Shown here in pieces: positions 40,981 through 48,061 of a stretch of DNA of 48,061 nucleotides (within the stretch, counting starts at the first letter, position 1; every line of letters begins with the position of its first letter). Source of the stretch: CAZABP01 sp964483245. Lineage in GTDB: Bacteria; Planctomycetota; UBA1135; UBA2386. The translations under genes and the position numbers were made by a program. The notes below the pieces were generated by a model, which saw nothing but the letters and a program-made list of their open reading frames with translations, searched no databases and was not told where the DNA came from. The stretch spans positions 1 through 48,061 of the forward strand of contig CAZABP010000036.1 in the NCBI GenBank assembly GCA_964483245.1, written 5' to 3'.

Positions 40981-43212
40981 TCAATCACCCAGGACGAGGC
41001 GCAATCCCTGACTGAACGCGAGCCCCAGCACCGGCCCCTGTAGGTCCGCGACGAATGCCTGCGCGTATAGCGTCGTCCCATGCAGCGTCACATCGAACGG
41101 GAGCGCAAAGCGCGGTGACTCTGCAGCGCCGGTGCCGCGCGTCGCCGTTGCGAACACGGTCATGGATCCTTGCAGATAGAGCGTGCACGGGCCGATCGGC
41201 AACGACTGTGTCGCTGCGGCGAACCCGAACCAACACCCGGCGTGCGGTGGCGCGTTCAGCACGCCGATCGAGTGACCGGGATGACCGAGGTAGGGCGCCG
41301 TGGCCACGAGTGTCGGGGGTCCATGGCTCCCGCGGCATCCGGTGCCGATTGCTTGTACTGCGGCTGGCGTCACGGTGCCGTACCGCCAAGTGCCGCCGAT
41401 CGGCAGCGAGCTCCCGCGCCCGCCGACCATCAGGATGCTTCGCCGTGCCAAGTCGTAGCACATCGCGTGGACGTGCCGCGGCCCCGGACTGACGCGCGTC
41501 GTGATCAGACTCCAGTCGAGTCCGTCCCATTCCCAGGTATCGGCGAGGGAGCCGCTGGAGTCGCGACCGCCGAACAGCACGACCCGCAACCTCGTCGCGT
41601 CGTAAGCCATCGCTGCACCGGCGAGGAAAGCGGGAGGACTCGTGCGCGGCAGCTCGCGCCTCCAGTTCGTCCCATCCCACGTCCAGGTCTGGCCCCACGC
41701 GAGCAGTACCGTGCGCTGCCGCGCCGCGTCGTACGCCATCACAGGTCGCTCCGTTGCGGGTGGATTCACGCTCGGCTGCAATTGGACCCAGCGCGTCCCG
41801 TCCCACTCCCACGTGTCGTCGAGAGGGCCAGGAAAGCCCAGCAAGTCCATCCCACCGAACAAGACGGTGCGACCGCGCCGCAGATCATGGGCCATCGCAG
41901 TCGTCAAGCGCAGGGAAGGATTCTGCGGCGGCTTGCGCCACAGCCAGTTGTTGCCGTCCCATTCCCATGTCTCCATCTGGCTCAGCCCGTGCTGCACGAG
42001 GACCGTCCGGGCCCGGAGGAGGTCGTATGCCATCGCGTGGCCTGCCGTTGCTTGCGGCGACGTGACCGGTTTGCGCTCGGTCCAACGCATGCCGTCCCAT
42101 TCCCACGTATCGCCAAGGGCGGACGAGCCCGGACTGCCACCGAACAGAACGGCGCGTTCTCTGAGGATGTCGTACGCGACCGCCGGAGCGGCGCGCGGAC
42201 GCGGAGCCGAAGCGGCGGCTTCCCATCGTTCGTCCGCGCCATGCCACAACCAGGTGTCTGCGAGCATGCCGGTGTCGAGACCGCCGTACAGCACGGTCTG
42301 CTGCAGAACCGGGTCGTAGGCCAGTGCGACCGAGCTGCGTCGGCCGGGATTCTCCGTCGCCGACACGTAGTGCCAGTCCAGGCCGTCCCACTCCCAGATG
42401 TCGCTGAGGTGAAAGCCGGCCGGATCGCGGCCGCCGAACAGCACAGCGCGACCCCGACTCGCATCGAACGTGAGTCCGAATGCATAGCGCCTGCCCGGAT
42501 TGCGGCTCGGGGTCCGCTGCGACCAGTTGGTGCCATCCCATTCCCAGGTGTCGTCGAGCATCGCAGGGCCGAAGCCGCCTTGGAGCAGGATGCGCCCGCG
42601 CGCGGTGTCGTACACCATTCCGTGTCCCTGCCGCGGCGCGGGCGAATTCGCAGGTGCACGCTGCAGCCAGTTGGTGCCGTCCCACTCCCAGGTGTCGTTC
42701 AGCTTCGTCAAGGCGAGCCAACCGCCGAACAGCACCACGCGCGCGCGCTTCGCGTCGTATGCCATCGCGTGCGCCGAACGCACGCTCGGCGCCACACTCG
42801 GCATCCGCTGCGTCCAGTCGTGGCCGTCCCATTCCCACAAATCGTTCAACGGTGTCGGGCCCAGGCCGCCGAACAGCACGAGCCGACCCCGCGCGGCGTC
42901 GTACGCCATCGCGTGATCGCGTCGCGCGGGTGGGCGCGTGGCGGGCGTGCGCAGATTCCACGCCGCACCATCCCACTCCCAGGTGTCGTCGAGCAGGACC
43001 CCTTCGGAGCTCGCGCCGCCGAACAGGACGATGCGATCACGGGCAGCGTCGTGCACCATCGCATGGCTGCAGCGCTCGCGAGGGTGGTGTGCCGGCACCC
43101 AATCGGGCGGGGATTGTGCGCCCGCACTGGTCATGAGCGGCAACAGGAGCAGGCCAAGGAGAATCGGCACCGGATGGCGCGCGAATCGACGCAGGACGCG
43201 AGAACGGGTCAC
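40981..43212 (-). CDS. Secreted kelch-like 12-repeat protein 2
   Basis: A 743-residue exported protein. GTG at 43212 follows GAGGAGG on the minus strand. Signal peptide region RHPVPILLGLLLLPLMTSAGA. Twelve kelch-like units (first CSHAMVHD...DDTWEWDG, last HVHAMCYD...GTWRYG). Unit 6 is aberrant (DTWLWHGADERW, two extra residues), unit 8 lacks the GG pair (VLVQHG) and unit 10 is short (VLLAWGQTWTWDG). The C-terminal module follows (GTGCRGSHG..., FSQGLRLVLGD). It lies between its two paralogues on the same strand; identical module order implies duplication of whole genes. Confidence 0.9.
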   Translation of the reverse strand: MTRSRVLRRFARHPVPILLGLLLLPLMTSAGAQSPPDWVPAHHPRERCSHAMVHDAARDRIVLFGGASSEGVLLDDTWEWDGAAWNLRTPATRPPARRDHAMAYDAARGRLVLFGGLGPTPLNDLWEWDGHDWTQRMPSVAPSVRSAHAMAYDAKRARVVLFGGWLALTKLNDTWEWDGTNWLQRAPANSPAPRQGHGMVYDTARGRILLQGGFGPAMLDDTWEWDGTNWSQRTPSRNPGRRYAFGLTFDASRGRAVLFGGRDPAGFHLSDIWEWDGLDWHYVSATENPGRRSSVALAYDPVLQQTVLYGGLDTGMLADTWLWHGADERWEAAASAPRPRAAPAVAYDILRERAVLFGGSPGSSALGDTWEWDGMRWTERKPVTSPQATAGHAMAYDLLRARTVLVQHGLSQMETWEWDGNNWLWRKPPQNPSLRLTTAMAHDLRRGRTVLFGGMDLLGFPGPLDDTWEWDGTRWVQLQPSVNPPATERPVMAYDAARQRTVLLAWGQTWTWDGTNWRRELPRTSPPAFLAGAAMAYDATRLRVVLFGGRDSSGSLADTWEWDGLDWSLITTRVSPGPRHVHAMCYDLARRSILMVGGRGSSLPIGGTWRYGTVTPAAVQAIGTGCRGSHGPPTLVATAPYLGHPGHSIGVLNAPPHAGCWFGFAAATQSLPIGPCTLYLQGSMTVFATATRGTGAAESPRFALPFDVTLHGTTLYAQAFVADLQGPVLGLAFSQGLRLVLGD

Positions 43213-43285
43213 GAGGGCCTCCTCGGCTCGAAGCGAACCGCGTGACCCTACGTCGCCATTCGACCCGTTGTCAACGCGCGCTTCC

Positions 43286-43310
43286 GGCGCCGGGCAATTG
43301 ACCCGGCGCC
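43286..43310 (-). terminator. Hairpin after kelch-like gene 3
   Basis: Perfect 9-bp stem GGCGCCGGG / CCCGGCGCC with a 7-base loop, 20 bases past the stop of the gene ending at 43330. No T-run follows on the minus strand, so intrinsic termination is uncertain. Confidence 0.45.
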
Positions 43311-43329
43311 CGTCCCGTTGCTCGCATTC

Positions 43330-45552
43330 TCAATCTCCGAGCACGAGCCGGATCCCCTGACTGAACGCGATTCCCAGCACCGGTCCCTGCGGATCCGCGA
43401 CGAACCCCTGCGCATACAGCGTCACTCCGCGCAACGTGAGGTCGAGCGGCAGCGACATCGCCGGCGTCGCCGCGAACCCGACGCCGTTCGTCGTCGCGAA
43501 CAGCGGGATGATCGGATCACGCAGATACAGCCAGCAGCTGCCGATCGCGAGCGACTGCGTCGTCGTCGAGAAGCCGAACAGACACGCCGAACCCGGTCGG
43601 CCGGAGACGAGCTCGATTCCGAACGTGTCGGTACCGAGATACGGCACACCACTGATGACCGCCGGCACGCCGGCGGTGCCGGCGCATCCGGTGCCGAACG
43701 ACGCTGCCACCGCGGGAGTGAAGCCTCCGTAGAACCAGGTCCGGTCGGAGTTCAGTTCGTCGCCCCCGAACAGCACGACGCGGCGGTTCTGCCAATCGTA
43801 GGCCATCGCGTTTGCCGTCGACGCCGGCGGATTCGTCGTGGTCGTGATCTGCGTCCAGTTGGTGCCATCCCACTCCCAGGTGTCGAACGATCCGTGCCCG
43901 CCGAACAGCACGACGCGCTGGCGCGTCACGTCGTAGGCCATCGAGTGCCACAGCGCGCCGGGCGGCGCGGACGTCGGCGCGTACTGCCGCCAGTTCACGC
44001 CATCCCACTCCCAGGTCTCGTAGCCATAGCCGCCATACAGCACGACACGCTGACGGGCGAAGTCGTAGGCCATTGCGTGCCCATCACGCGCACGTGGGCT
44101 CGCCGCCGGCGTGCGTTGGGTCCACGTGGTCCCGTCCCACTCCCAGGTGTCGGCGAACTGTCCGGTGAAGAAGTCGCGCCCGCCGAACAGCACGGTCCGT
44201 CCGCGCACAATGTCGTGCGCCATCGCGTGGTCGAACCGCGGCGCGGGCCCGACCGCGGGGGTGCGGTTGGTCCAGTTCGTCCCGTCCCATTCCCAGGTGT
44301 CGCCGAGCTCCGTCCCGGAGATGCCGCCGAACAACACGACACGCTGGCGCGTCAGGTCGTAGACCATCGCGTGCCCGTGACGGACCGCGGGTGTGTTCGC
44401 CGGTTGGAGTTGCTGCCACGCCACGCCATCCCACTCCCAGGTGTGCGGCGCCATGCCGCCCACGCCCGCGCCACCGAACATGACCGCTCGCGCGCGGTTC
44501 GTGTCATAGGCCATCGCGGCGCCTTGCACCGGCAGCGGCAGTGCATGCAGCCTCTGCCAGAGCTGCGTGGTCCCGTCCCACGTCCAGGTGTCCCCGACGC
44601 TCGCGGCATCCCGTCCGCCGGTCAACACCAGCCGCTTGCGCGCCTTGTCGTAGGCCATCGCGTGCAGCGAGCGTGCGCTCGGTCCCTGCGCCGGCTGTTC
44701 GAGCTTCCAATCCACACCGTCCCACTGCCAGACTCCGCCCTGCCGGTTGCCCTGGGCATCGATGCCACCGAACAGCGACACGACCTTGCGATCTGCGTCA
44801 TAGGCGATCCGGTGCGACGTGCGCGGACCGGGGCTGTTCGCCGGTGACCGCTGCGTCCAGTTGGTGCCGTCCCACTCCCAGGTGTCGGCGAGCGTCCAGG
44901 GGGCCGAGCCACCGTGCAGCACGACGCGCTGGCGCACCTCGTCGTACGCAAGCGCATGGTGCGAGCGGGCCGGCGGCACGGATGACGGCGTGCGCTGCGT
45001 CCAGTTGGTGCCATCCCACTCCCAGGTGTCGGACAGCCGCAGCAATCCCTGCGCGCCGCCGAACAGCACGATGCGCTGGCGCGCCTTGTCGAACGCCATC
45101 CCGTGCGCCTGGCGCGCGCTCGGACTCGCCGCTGGCGCGCGCTGCGTCCACTGGTGCCCATCCCATTCCCAGGTGTCGGCACGTGCAGTCCCGTCGTTGC
45201 CGCCGAACAGCACGACCCGGTTGCGCGCAGCGTCGAACGCCATCGCGTGATCACGGCGCGCCGCCGGGCTCGCTGCCGGTGTGTGCAGCACCCAGCCCGT
45301 GCCCTGCCATTCCCAGGTCTCCGCGAGCATGGCCGGCAGGAGGTCCTGGCCGCCGAACAGCACGATCCGTTCGCGCGCTTCGTCGTACGCCATCGCGTGT
45401 CCATTGCGCGCCGTGAACTGACGCGCCGGCATCCAATCCGGCTGTTGTGCGAGCAGATCACGCGGTACCGCGGCGAGCATCCCGAGCAGCAGCGGGATCT
45501 GCAGGACCAGGGACGCAGGCGCGAGATACCGCGGACGGAGCAATGCGGTCAT
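43330..45552 (-). CDS. Secreted kelch-like 12-repeat protein 3
   Basis: A 740-residue exported protein. ATG at 45552 lies after GGAGGAAA on the minus strand; the frame is open upstream but that part is not protein-like. Signal peptide region APASLVLQIPLLLGMLAAVPRDLLA. Twelve kelch-like units (first NGHAMAYD...AETWEWQG, last TANAMAYD...DRTWFYG). Unit 6 carries two extra residues (DTWTWDGTTQLW), as in protein 2, and unit 10 is short. The C-terminal module (GTGCAGTAGVPAV..., FSQGIRLVLGD) ends the protein. It is divergent from the VOC gene with 141 bases between starts, which must hold its promoter. This copy lacks the 62-bp repeat at its 3' end. Confidence 0.9.
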   Translation of the reverse strand: MTALLRPRYLAPASLVLQIPLLLGMLAAVPRDLLAQQPDWMPARQFTARNGHAMAYDEARERIVLFGGQDLLPAMLAETWEWQGTGWVLHTPAASPAARRDHAMAFDAARNRVVLFGGNDGTARADTWEWDGHQWTQRAPAASPSARQAHGMAFDKARQRIVLFGGAQGLLRLSDTWEWDGTNWTQRTPSSVPPARSHHALAYDEVRQRVVLHGGSAPWTLADTWEWDGTNWTQRSPANSPGPRTSHRIAYDADRKVVSLFGGIDAQGNRQGGVWQWDGVDWKLEQPAQGPSARSLHAMAYDKARKRLVLTGGRDAASVGDTWTWDGTTQLWQRLHALPLPVQGAAMAYDTNRARAVMFGGAGVGGMAPHTWEWDGVAWQQLQPANTPAVRHGHAMVYDLTRQRVVLFGGISGTELGDTWEWDGTNWTNRTPAVGPAPRFDHAMAHDIVRGRTVLFGGRDFFTGQFADTWEWDGTTWTQRTPAASPRARDGHAMAYDFARQRVVLYGGYGYETWEWDGVNWRQYAPTSAPPGALWHSMAYDVTRQRVVLFGGHGSFDTWEWDGTNWTQITTTTNPPASTANAMAYDWQNRRVVLFGGDELNSDRTWFYGGFTPAVAASFGTGCAGTAGVPAVISGVPYLGTDTFGIELVSGRPGSACLFGFSTTTQSLAIGSCWLYLRDPIIPLFATTNGVGFAATPAMSLPLDLTLRGVTLYAQGFVADPQGPVLGIAFSQGIRLVLGD

Positions 45553-45693
45553 GGCGGGGTTTCCTCCGGGACGAGGGACCGGCATGGTAGGTCGCGCCGT
45601 TCCTGCCGTAACCGTGCCCGTGCATGATTGCCGCGGATTCCACCCCGGGTCCAACCGAGACCGCCAGCCACCAACACGCGACGAGAACTTCGA

Positions 45694-46080
45694 ATGCTCG
45701 ATCACCTGCACCAGATCGCCGTGCACTCGAGCGATCTCGAACGTTCGATTGCGTTCTATCGCGACCAGCTCGGGCTGACGTTCGTCGGGCGGTTCGACCC
45801 GCCCGGCCTCGCGTTCTTCCGCATCGGGCCGACGCGCCTGCTGCTCGAACGGAACGCGCCGCCGGCCACGATCTACTTCCGTGTTGCCGACATCGACACG
45901 GCGGCAGCCACCCTGCGCGCGCGCGGGATCAACCTGCTCGGCGATCCGCAGCTCGTCCACCGCGACGATCGCGGACAGTTCGGCGCTGCCGGCGCCGAGG
46001 AGTGGATGGCGTTCTTCCGCGATCCGGACGAGAACCTGCTGGCGATCGCAGGACAACGGATGCCGGCGCGCGGCGGGTGA
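45694..46080 (+). CDS. VOC (glyoxalase/bleomycin-resistance) family protein
   Basis: A 128-residue protein. ATG at 45694 starts MLDHLHQIAVHSSDLERSIAFYRDQLGLTFVG, the standard first beta-alpha-beta-beta-beta unit, and a second follows (ATIYFRVADIDTAAATLRARG ... EWMAFFRDPDENLLAI). Candidate metal ligands are His6 or His9 region, a Glu in LLLERN, and Glu in the DPDENLLAI end. Family members isomerise or dioxygenate small molecules or sequester drugs; no specific substrate is visible. Its TGA overlaps the next GTG. Confidence 0.88.
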   Translation: MLDHLHQIAVHSSDLERSIAFYRDQLGLTFVGRFDPPGLAFFRIGPTRLLLERNAPPATIYFRVADIDTAAATLRARGINLLGDPQLVHRDDRGQFGAAGAEEWMAFFRDPDENLLAIAGQRMPARGG

Positions 46081-46667
46081 CCGGCATGAGCCCGTGGTTC
46101 GCCAAGGCCGCGGTCCTCCTCGCGAGCGCAGTCATGATCGCGATCCGCGCTCCGCACGGGCAGCGCAGCCGTGGCGTGGCCGTCGCCGAGAGCCACCGTG
46201 GCGCGCTCGAGCTGCTGCTGCTGACCCTCGCCTGGATCGCGTTCTTCCTGCCGCTGGTCTGGGTCGCCTCGCCGTGGCTCGCGTTCGCCGATTACCCGCT
46301 GCACCCGGTGCCGTTCATCACCGGATTGCTGTCCCTGGCGATCGGACTGTGGCTGTTCCACGTGTCGCACCGCGACCTCGGCACGAACTGGTCCATCACG
46401 CTCGAGCTGCGCGCACAGCACGTCCTGGTGACGCACGGGATCTACCGCTCCATCCGGCACCCGATGTATCTCGCGCTCGCGCTGTACTCGCTCGGCTACG
46501 CGCTGGTGCTGCCGAACTGGATCGCCGGGCCGGCCTACGGCGTTGCGTTCGGGCTGCTGTTCGCGCTGCGCGTGGGTCCGGAGGAACGGATGCTGCGCGC
46601 GCGGTTCGGTGCGGACTACGACGCGTACCGCGCACGGACGAAGCGGCTGATCCCGGGCGTCTGGTGA
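46077..46667 (+). CDS. Isoprenylcysteine carboxyl methyltransferase (ICMT)-family membrane protein
   Basis: A 196-residue protein with about four or five membrane helices. The C-terminal half has the ICMT/phospholipid-methyltransferase signature: LVTHGIYRSIRHPMYLA (RHPxY, cofactor binding) and EERMLRARFGADYDAYRARTKRLIP. Bacterial members are SAM-dependent methyltransferases of unknown substrate. GTG at 46077 forms a GTGA overlap with the VOC stop; the ATG at 46086 is an alternative start three codons later. Confidence 0.85.
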   Translation: MTGMSPWFAKAAVLLASAVMIAIRAPHGQRSRGVAVAESHRGALELLLLTLAWIAFFLPLVWVASPWLAFADYPLHPVPFITGLLSLAIGLWLFHVSHRDLGTNWSITLELRAQHVLVTHGIYRSIRHPMYLALALYSLGYALVLPNWIAGPAYGVAFGLLFALRVGPEERMLRARFGADYDAYRARTKRLIPGVW

Positions 46668-46707
46668 GAGGCCCGTAGATTGGACCGCGTGCGACCATGG
46701 AACCTCG

Positions 46708-46940
46708 CCCGCATGATTCGTGAACCCCTGCTGCGAACGGCGCAGCATCGCGCACCGCTCGCCTCCCGGCGGCGGCATGCGCCGCCGCCGAAGGCGAGCT
46801 TGCCAGCGGGCTTGTCCTGGTCAGCGCGTCTGCCGCTTCCCTGCGGCGTGGCCAAGGCCACGCCTCGGTCGCGGCAGCCGCACTTCCTCGCCCTGCGCGC
46901 GCTGCACCGTCCTCGCGACGGGCTTCACGAATCATGCGGG
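46708..46940. mobile_element. MITE-like 233-bp element with 17-bp terminal inverted repeats
   Basis: Perfect 17-base terminal inverted repeats: CCCGCATGATTCGTGAA at 46708-46724 and its complement at 46924-46940. Both ends are flanked by CTCG (46704-46707 and 46941-46944), as expected for a 4-base target duplication. Inside are further hairpins: GCTCGCCT/AGGCGAGC (46757-46799) enclosing a GGCGGC/GCCGCC stem, and GCGTGGCC-AA-GGCCACGC (46846-46863). No transposase is encoded. Apart from this element the 46668-47014 interval shows only a possible promoter region for the S46 gene. Confidence 0.75.
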
Positions 46941-47014
46941 CTCGCCGCGCCGGCTGGTGAACCGCGGACCTGCTACGTAGAGTCCTCCGCCCCCCAACAC
47001 CCCCCGACGATCCG

Positions 47015-48004
47015 ATGAAACGACCGCTGCTCCGCGCCTCCGCCCTCGTCGCCACCGCCCTGCTCCCGCTCCCGCTGCTGACCGCGCAGGAGCGCAAGGA
47101 GCTCGGGCGGATGTGGACGTTCGAAGCCGTCCCGACCGCCTGGCTGCAAGAGGCCTACGACTTCACGCCGACCACGCAGTGGCTGCAGCACGCGCAGCTC
47201 GCCTCGTTGCGCTTCGGCCGCGGCTGCTCCGCGTCCTTCGTCAGCCCCAAGGGGCTGATCATGACGAACCACCACTGCGCGCGCGACAACGTCGCCCAGG
47301 TGCAGGGGGAGAACGACTGGGTCAAGGACGGCTTCTACGCCGGCAGCTTCGAGAAGGAGGTCAAGCTCCCGGGCCTGACGGTGCAGCAGCTCGTCTCGAT
47401 GCGCGACGTCACCAAGGAGATGCAGGAGGGGAAGACCGGCAGCGACATCCTCGGTGAAGCGAAGACGGCGCAGCCGGACCTGCAGCACCAGGTCGTCGCG
47501 CTGTACCAGGGCGGGATGTACCAGCTCTACAGCTACAAGATCTGGGACGACATCCGGCTGGTCTGCGCGCCGCACGGGCAGAGCGCGCACTACGGCGGTG
47601 ATCCGGACAACTTCTGCTATCCGCGCTGGGGTCTCGACTTCACGTTCGTGCGTGCCTACGTCGACGACAAGCCGGCGGACACCAGCAAGCACTACTTCAA
47701 GTGGAAGACCAAGGGCGCCGGCGAGAACGAGCTGGTGTTCGTGACCGGGAACCCGGGCAACACCGGCCGGCTGCAGACGCTGGCGCAGTGCGAGTACCTG
47801 CGCGACCACGTCTATCCGGCGAGCGTCGAGCGGGCGGTGCAGATGCTCGAGCAGCTCAACGCGCAGGCGCAGGCCAGCCCGGAACAGGAGAAGCGCCTGC
47901 GCACGCGCATCCTGTCGGTCGAGAACTCGCGCAAGGCGTTCCAGGGTTATCTGGCGCTCCTGACGTTCCTGTGGGTGCCGCAGGAGCGTAGTTCGGGCGC
48001 GTAG
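47015..48004 (+). CDS. S46 family dipeptidyl-peptidase, C-terminally truncated
   Basis: A 329-codon frame covering the first half of a peptidase usually ~700 residues long. Signal peptide ALVATALLPLPLLTAQ, then family motifs RMWTFEAVPTAWLQE, GRGCSASFVSPKGLIMTNHHC with the catalytic His of the His86-His87 pair, and HYGGDPDNFCYPRW, where an Asp of the triad is expected (Asp197 or Asp199), and HYFKWKTKGAGENELVFVTGNPG. The C-terminal half with the catalytic Ser is missing: after SRKAFQGYL the frame runs into unfamiliar sequence (LLTFLWVPQERSSGA) and a stop. Either the gene is broken or the scaffold end is faulty. S46 enzymes (DPP7/DPP11) remove dipeptides from extracytoplasmic peptides. Confidence 0.85.
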   Translation: MKRPLLRASALVATALLPLPLLTAQERKELGRMWTFEAVPTAWLQEAYDFTPTTQWLQHAQLASLRFGRGCSASFVSPKGLIMTNHHCARDNVAQVQGENDWVKDGFYAGSFEKEVKLPGLTVQQLVSMRDVTKEMQEGKTGSDILGEAKTAQPDLQHQVVALYQGGMYQLYSYKIWDDIRLVCAPHGQSAHYGGDPDNFCYPRWGLDFTFVRAYVDDKPADTSKHYFKWKTKGAGENELVFVTGNPGNTGRLQTLAQCEYLRDHVYPASVERAVQMLEQLNAQAQASPEQEKRLRTRILSVENSRKAFQGYLALLTFLWVPQERSSGA

Positions 48005-48061
48005 CTAGTCGCGGGAGGCCGAACTCGAAGGAAGAGGTGAGAAAGCGCATCGGCTCCGGGA
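48005..48061. other. Scaffold end, sequence of doubtful quality
   Basis: No feature fits here. A 7-base inverted repeat (AGTTCGG at 47990, CCGAACT at 48019) and the abrupt loss of homology in the S46 gene just before suggest chimeric or low-quality terminal sequence. Confidence 0.5.

Noticed and set aside
46668..47014. tRNA or small RNA gene in the hairpin-rich spacer
   Set aside because: No cloverleaf or known RNA motif; terminal inverted repeats and a target duplication explain the structure better.

Overview
The window is a high-GC (about 70% by eye) bacterial scaffold with a 10-base assembly gap (22768-22777). It begins inside one gene and ends inside another, and the last ~100 bases look unreliable. 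Gene content suggests Planctomycetota: several secreted proteins share a Gly/Cys-rich C-terminal module I associate with planctomycete genomes, and there are giant tryptophan-rich kelch-like proteins, an S46 peptidase, a choice-of-anchor-V-like protein and an alpha-2-macroglobulin. This is an inference from family knowledge; no rRNA or tRNA gene is present to anchor it.

Layout. 3-2958 (+): three secreted proteins in tandem, a CxxCH-bearing protein, a protein with the shared C-terminal module, and a His-rich protein of copper-monooxygenase-like appearance. 2967-13940 (-): phytanoyl-CoA-dioxygenase-like enzyme, then MoxR ATPase, DUF58 and TgpA-type transglutaminase genes linked by 4-base start/stop overlaps, then a 2014-residue thioester alpha-2-macroglobulin. 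14003-17056: an SDR epimerase (+) facing a glycosyltransferase-2/ATP-grasp pair (-). 17187-22705 (+): five genes joined by four ATGA overlaps (flippase-like membrane protein, RffA/WecE aminotransferase, PIG-V-like glycosyltransferase, anchored unknown, GT4 glycosyltransferase), read as a surface-glycan operon making a 4-amino-sugar.

22706-22926 holds a perfect 54-bp palindrome, the gap, and a degraded copy of the palindrome. Then come mscL, icd, a glycine-rich RRM protein and a lipoprotein. 27404-31699 (+) is an overlapping operon: biotin carboxylase, biotin carrier (a split acyl-CoA carboxylase alpha chain), an RlmN-like radical SAM enzyme and a ThrE-type exporter. 31700-35893 (-) has two tandem CocE/S15-like secreted hydrolases; 36011-37399 (-) is an M20 peptidase.

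37522-38590 (+) has a DUF1992 protein, a 46-codon ORF coupled on both sides by GTGA overlaps, and an HD-domain protein. 38662-45552 (-) carries three tandem kelch-like proteins, each with exactly 12 repeat units, two of them followed at the same distance by an identical 62-bp hairpin repeat. 45694-46667 (+) encodes a VOC protein and an ICMT-like methyltransferase. 46708-46940 is a 233-bp element with 17-bp terminal inverted repeats and a 4-bp direct repeat, read as a MITE. The window ends in a truncated S46 dipeptidyl peptidase. No CRISPR array, integrase, rRNA or tRNA was seen.
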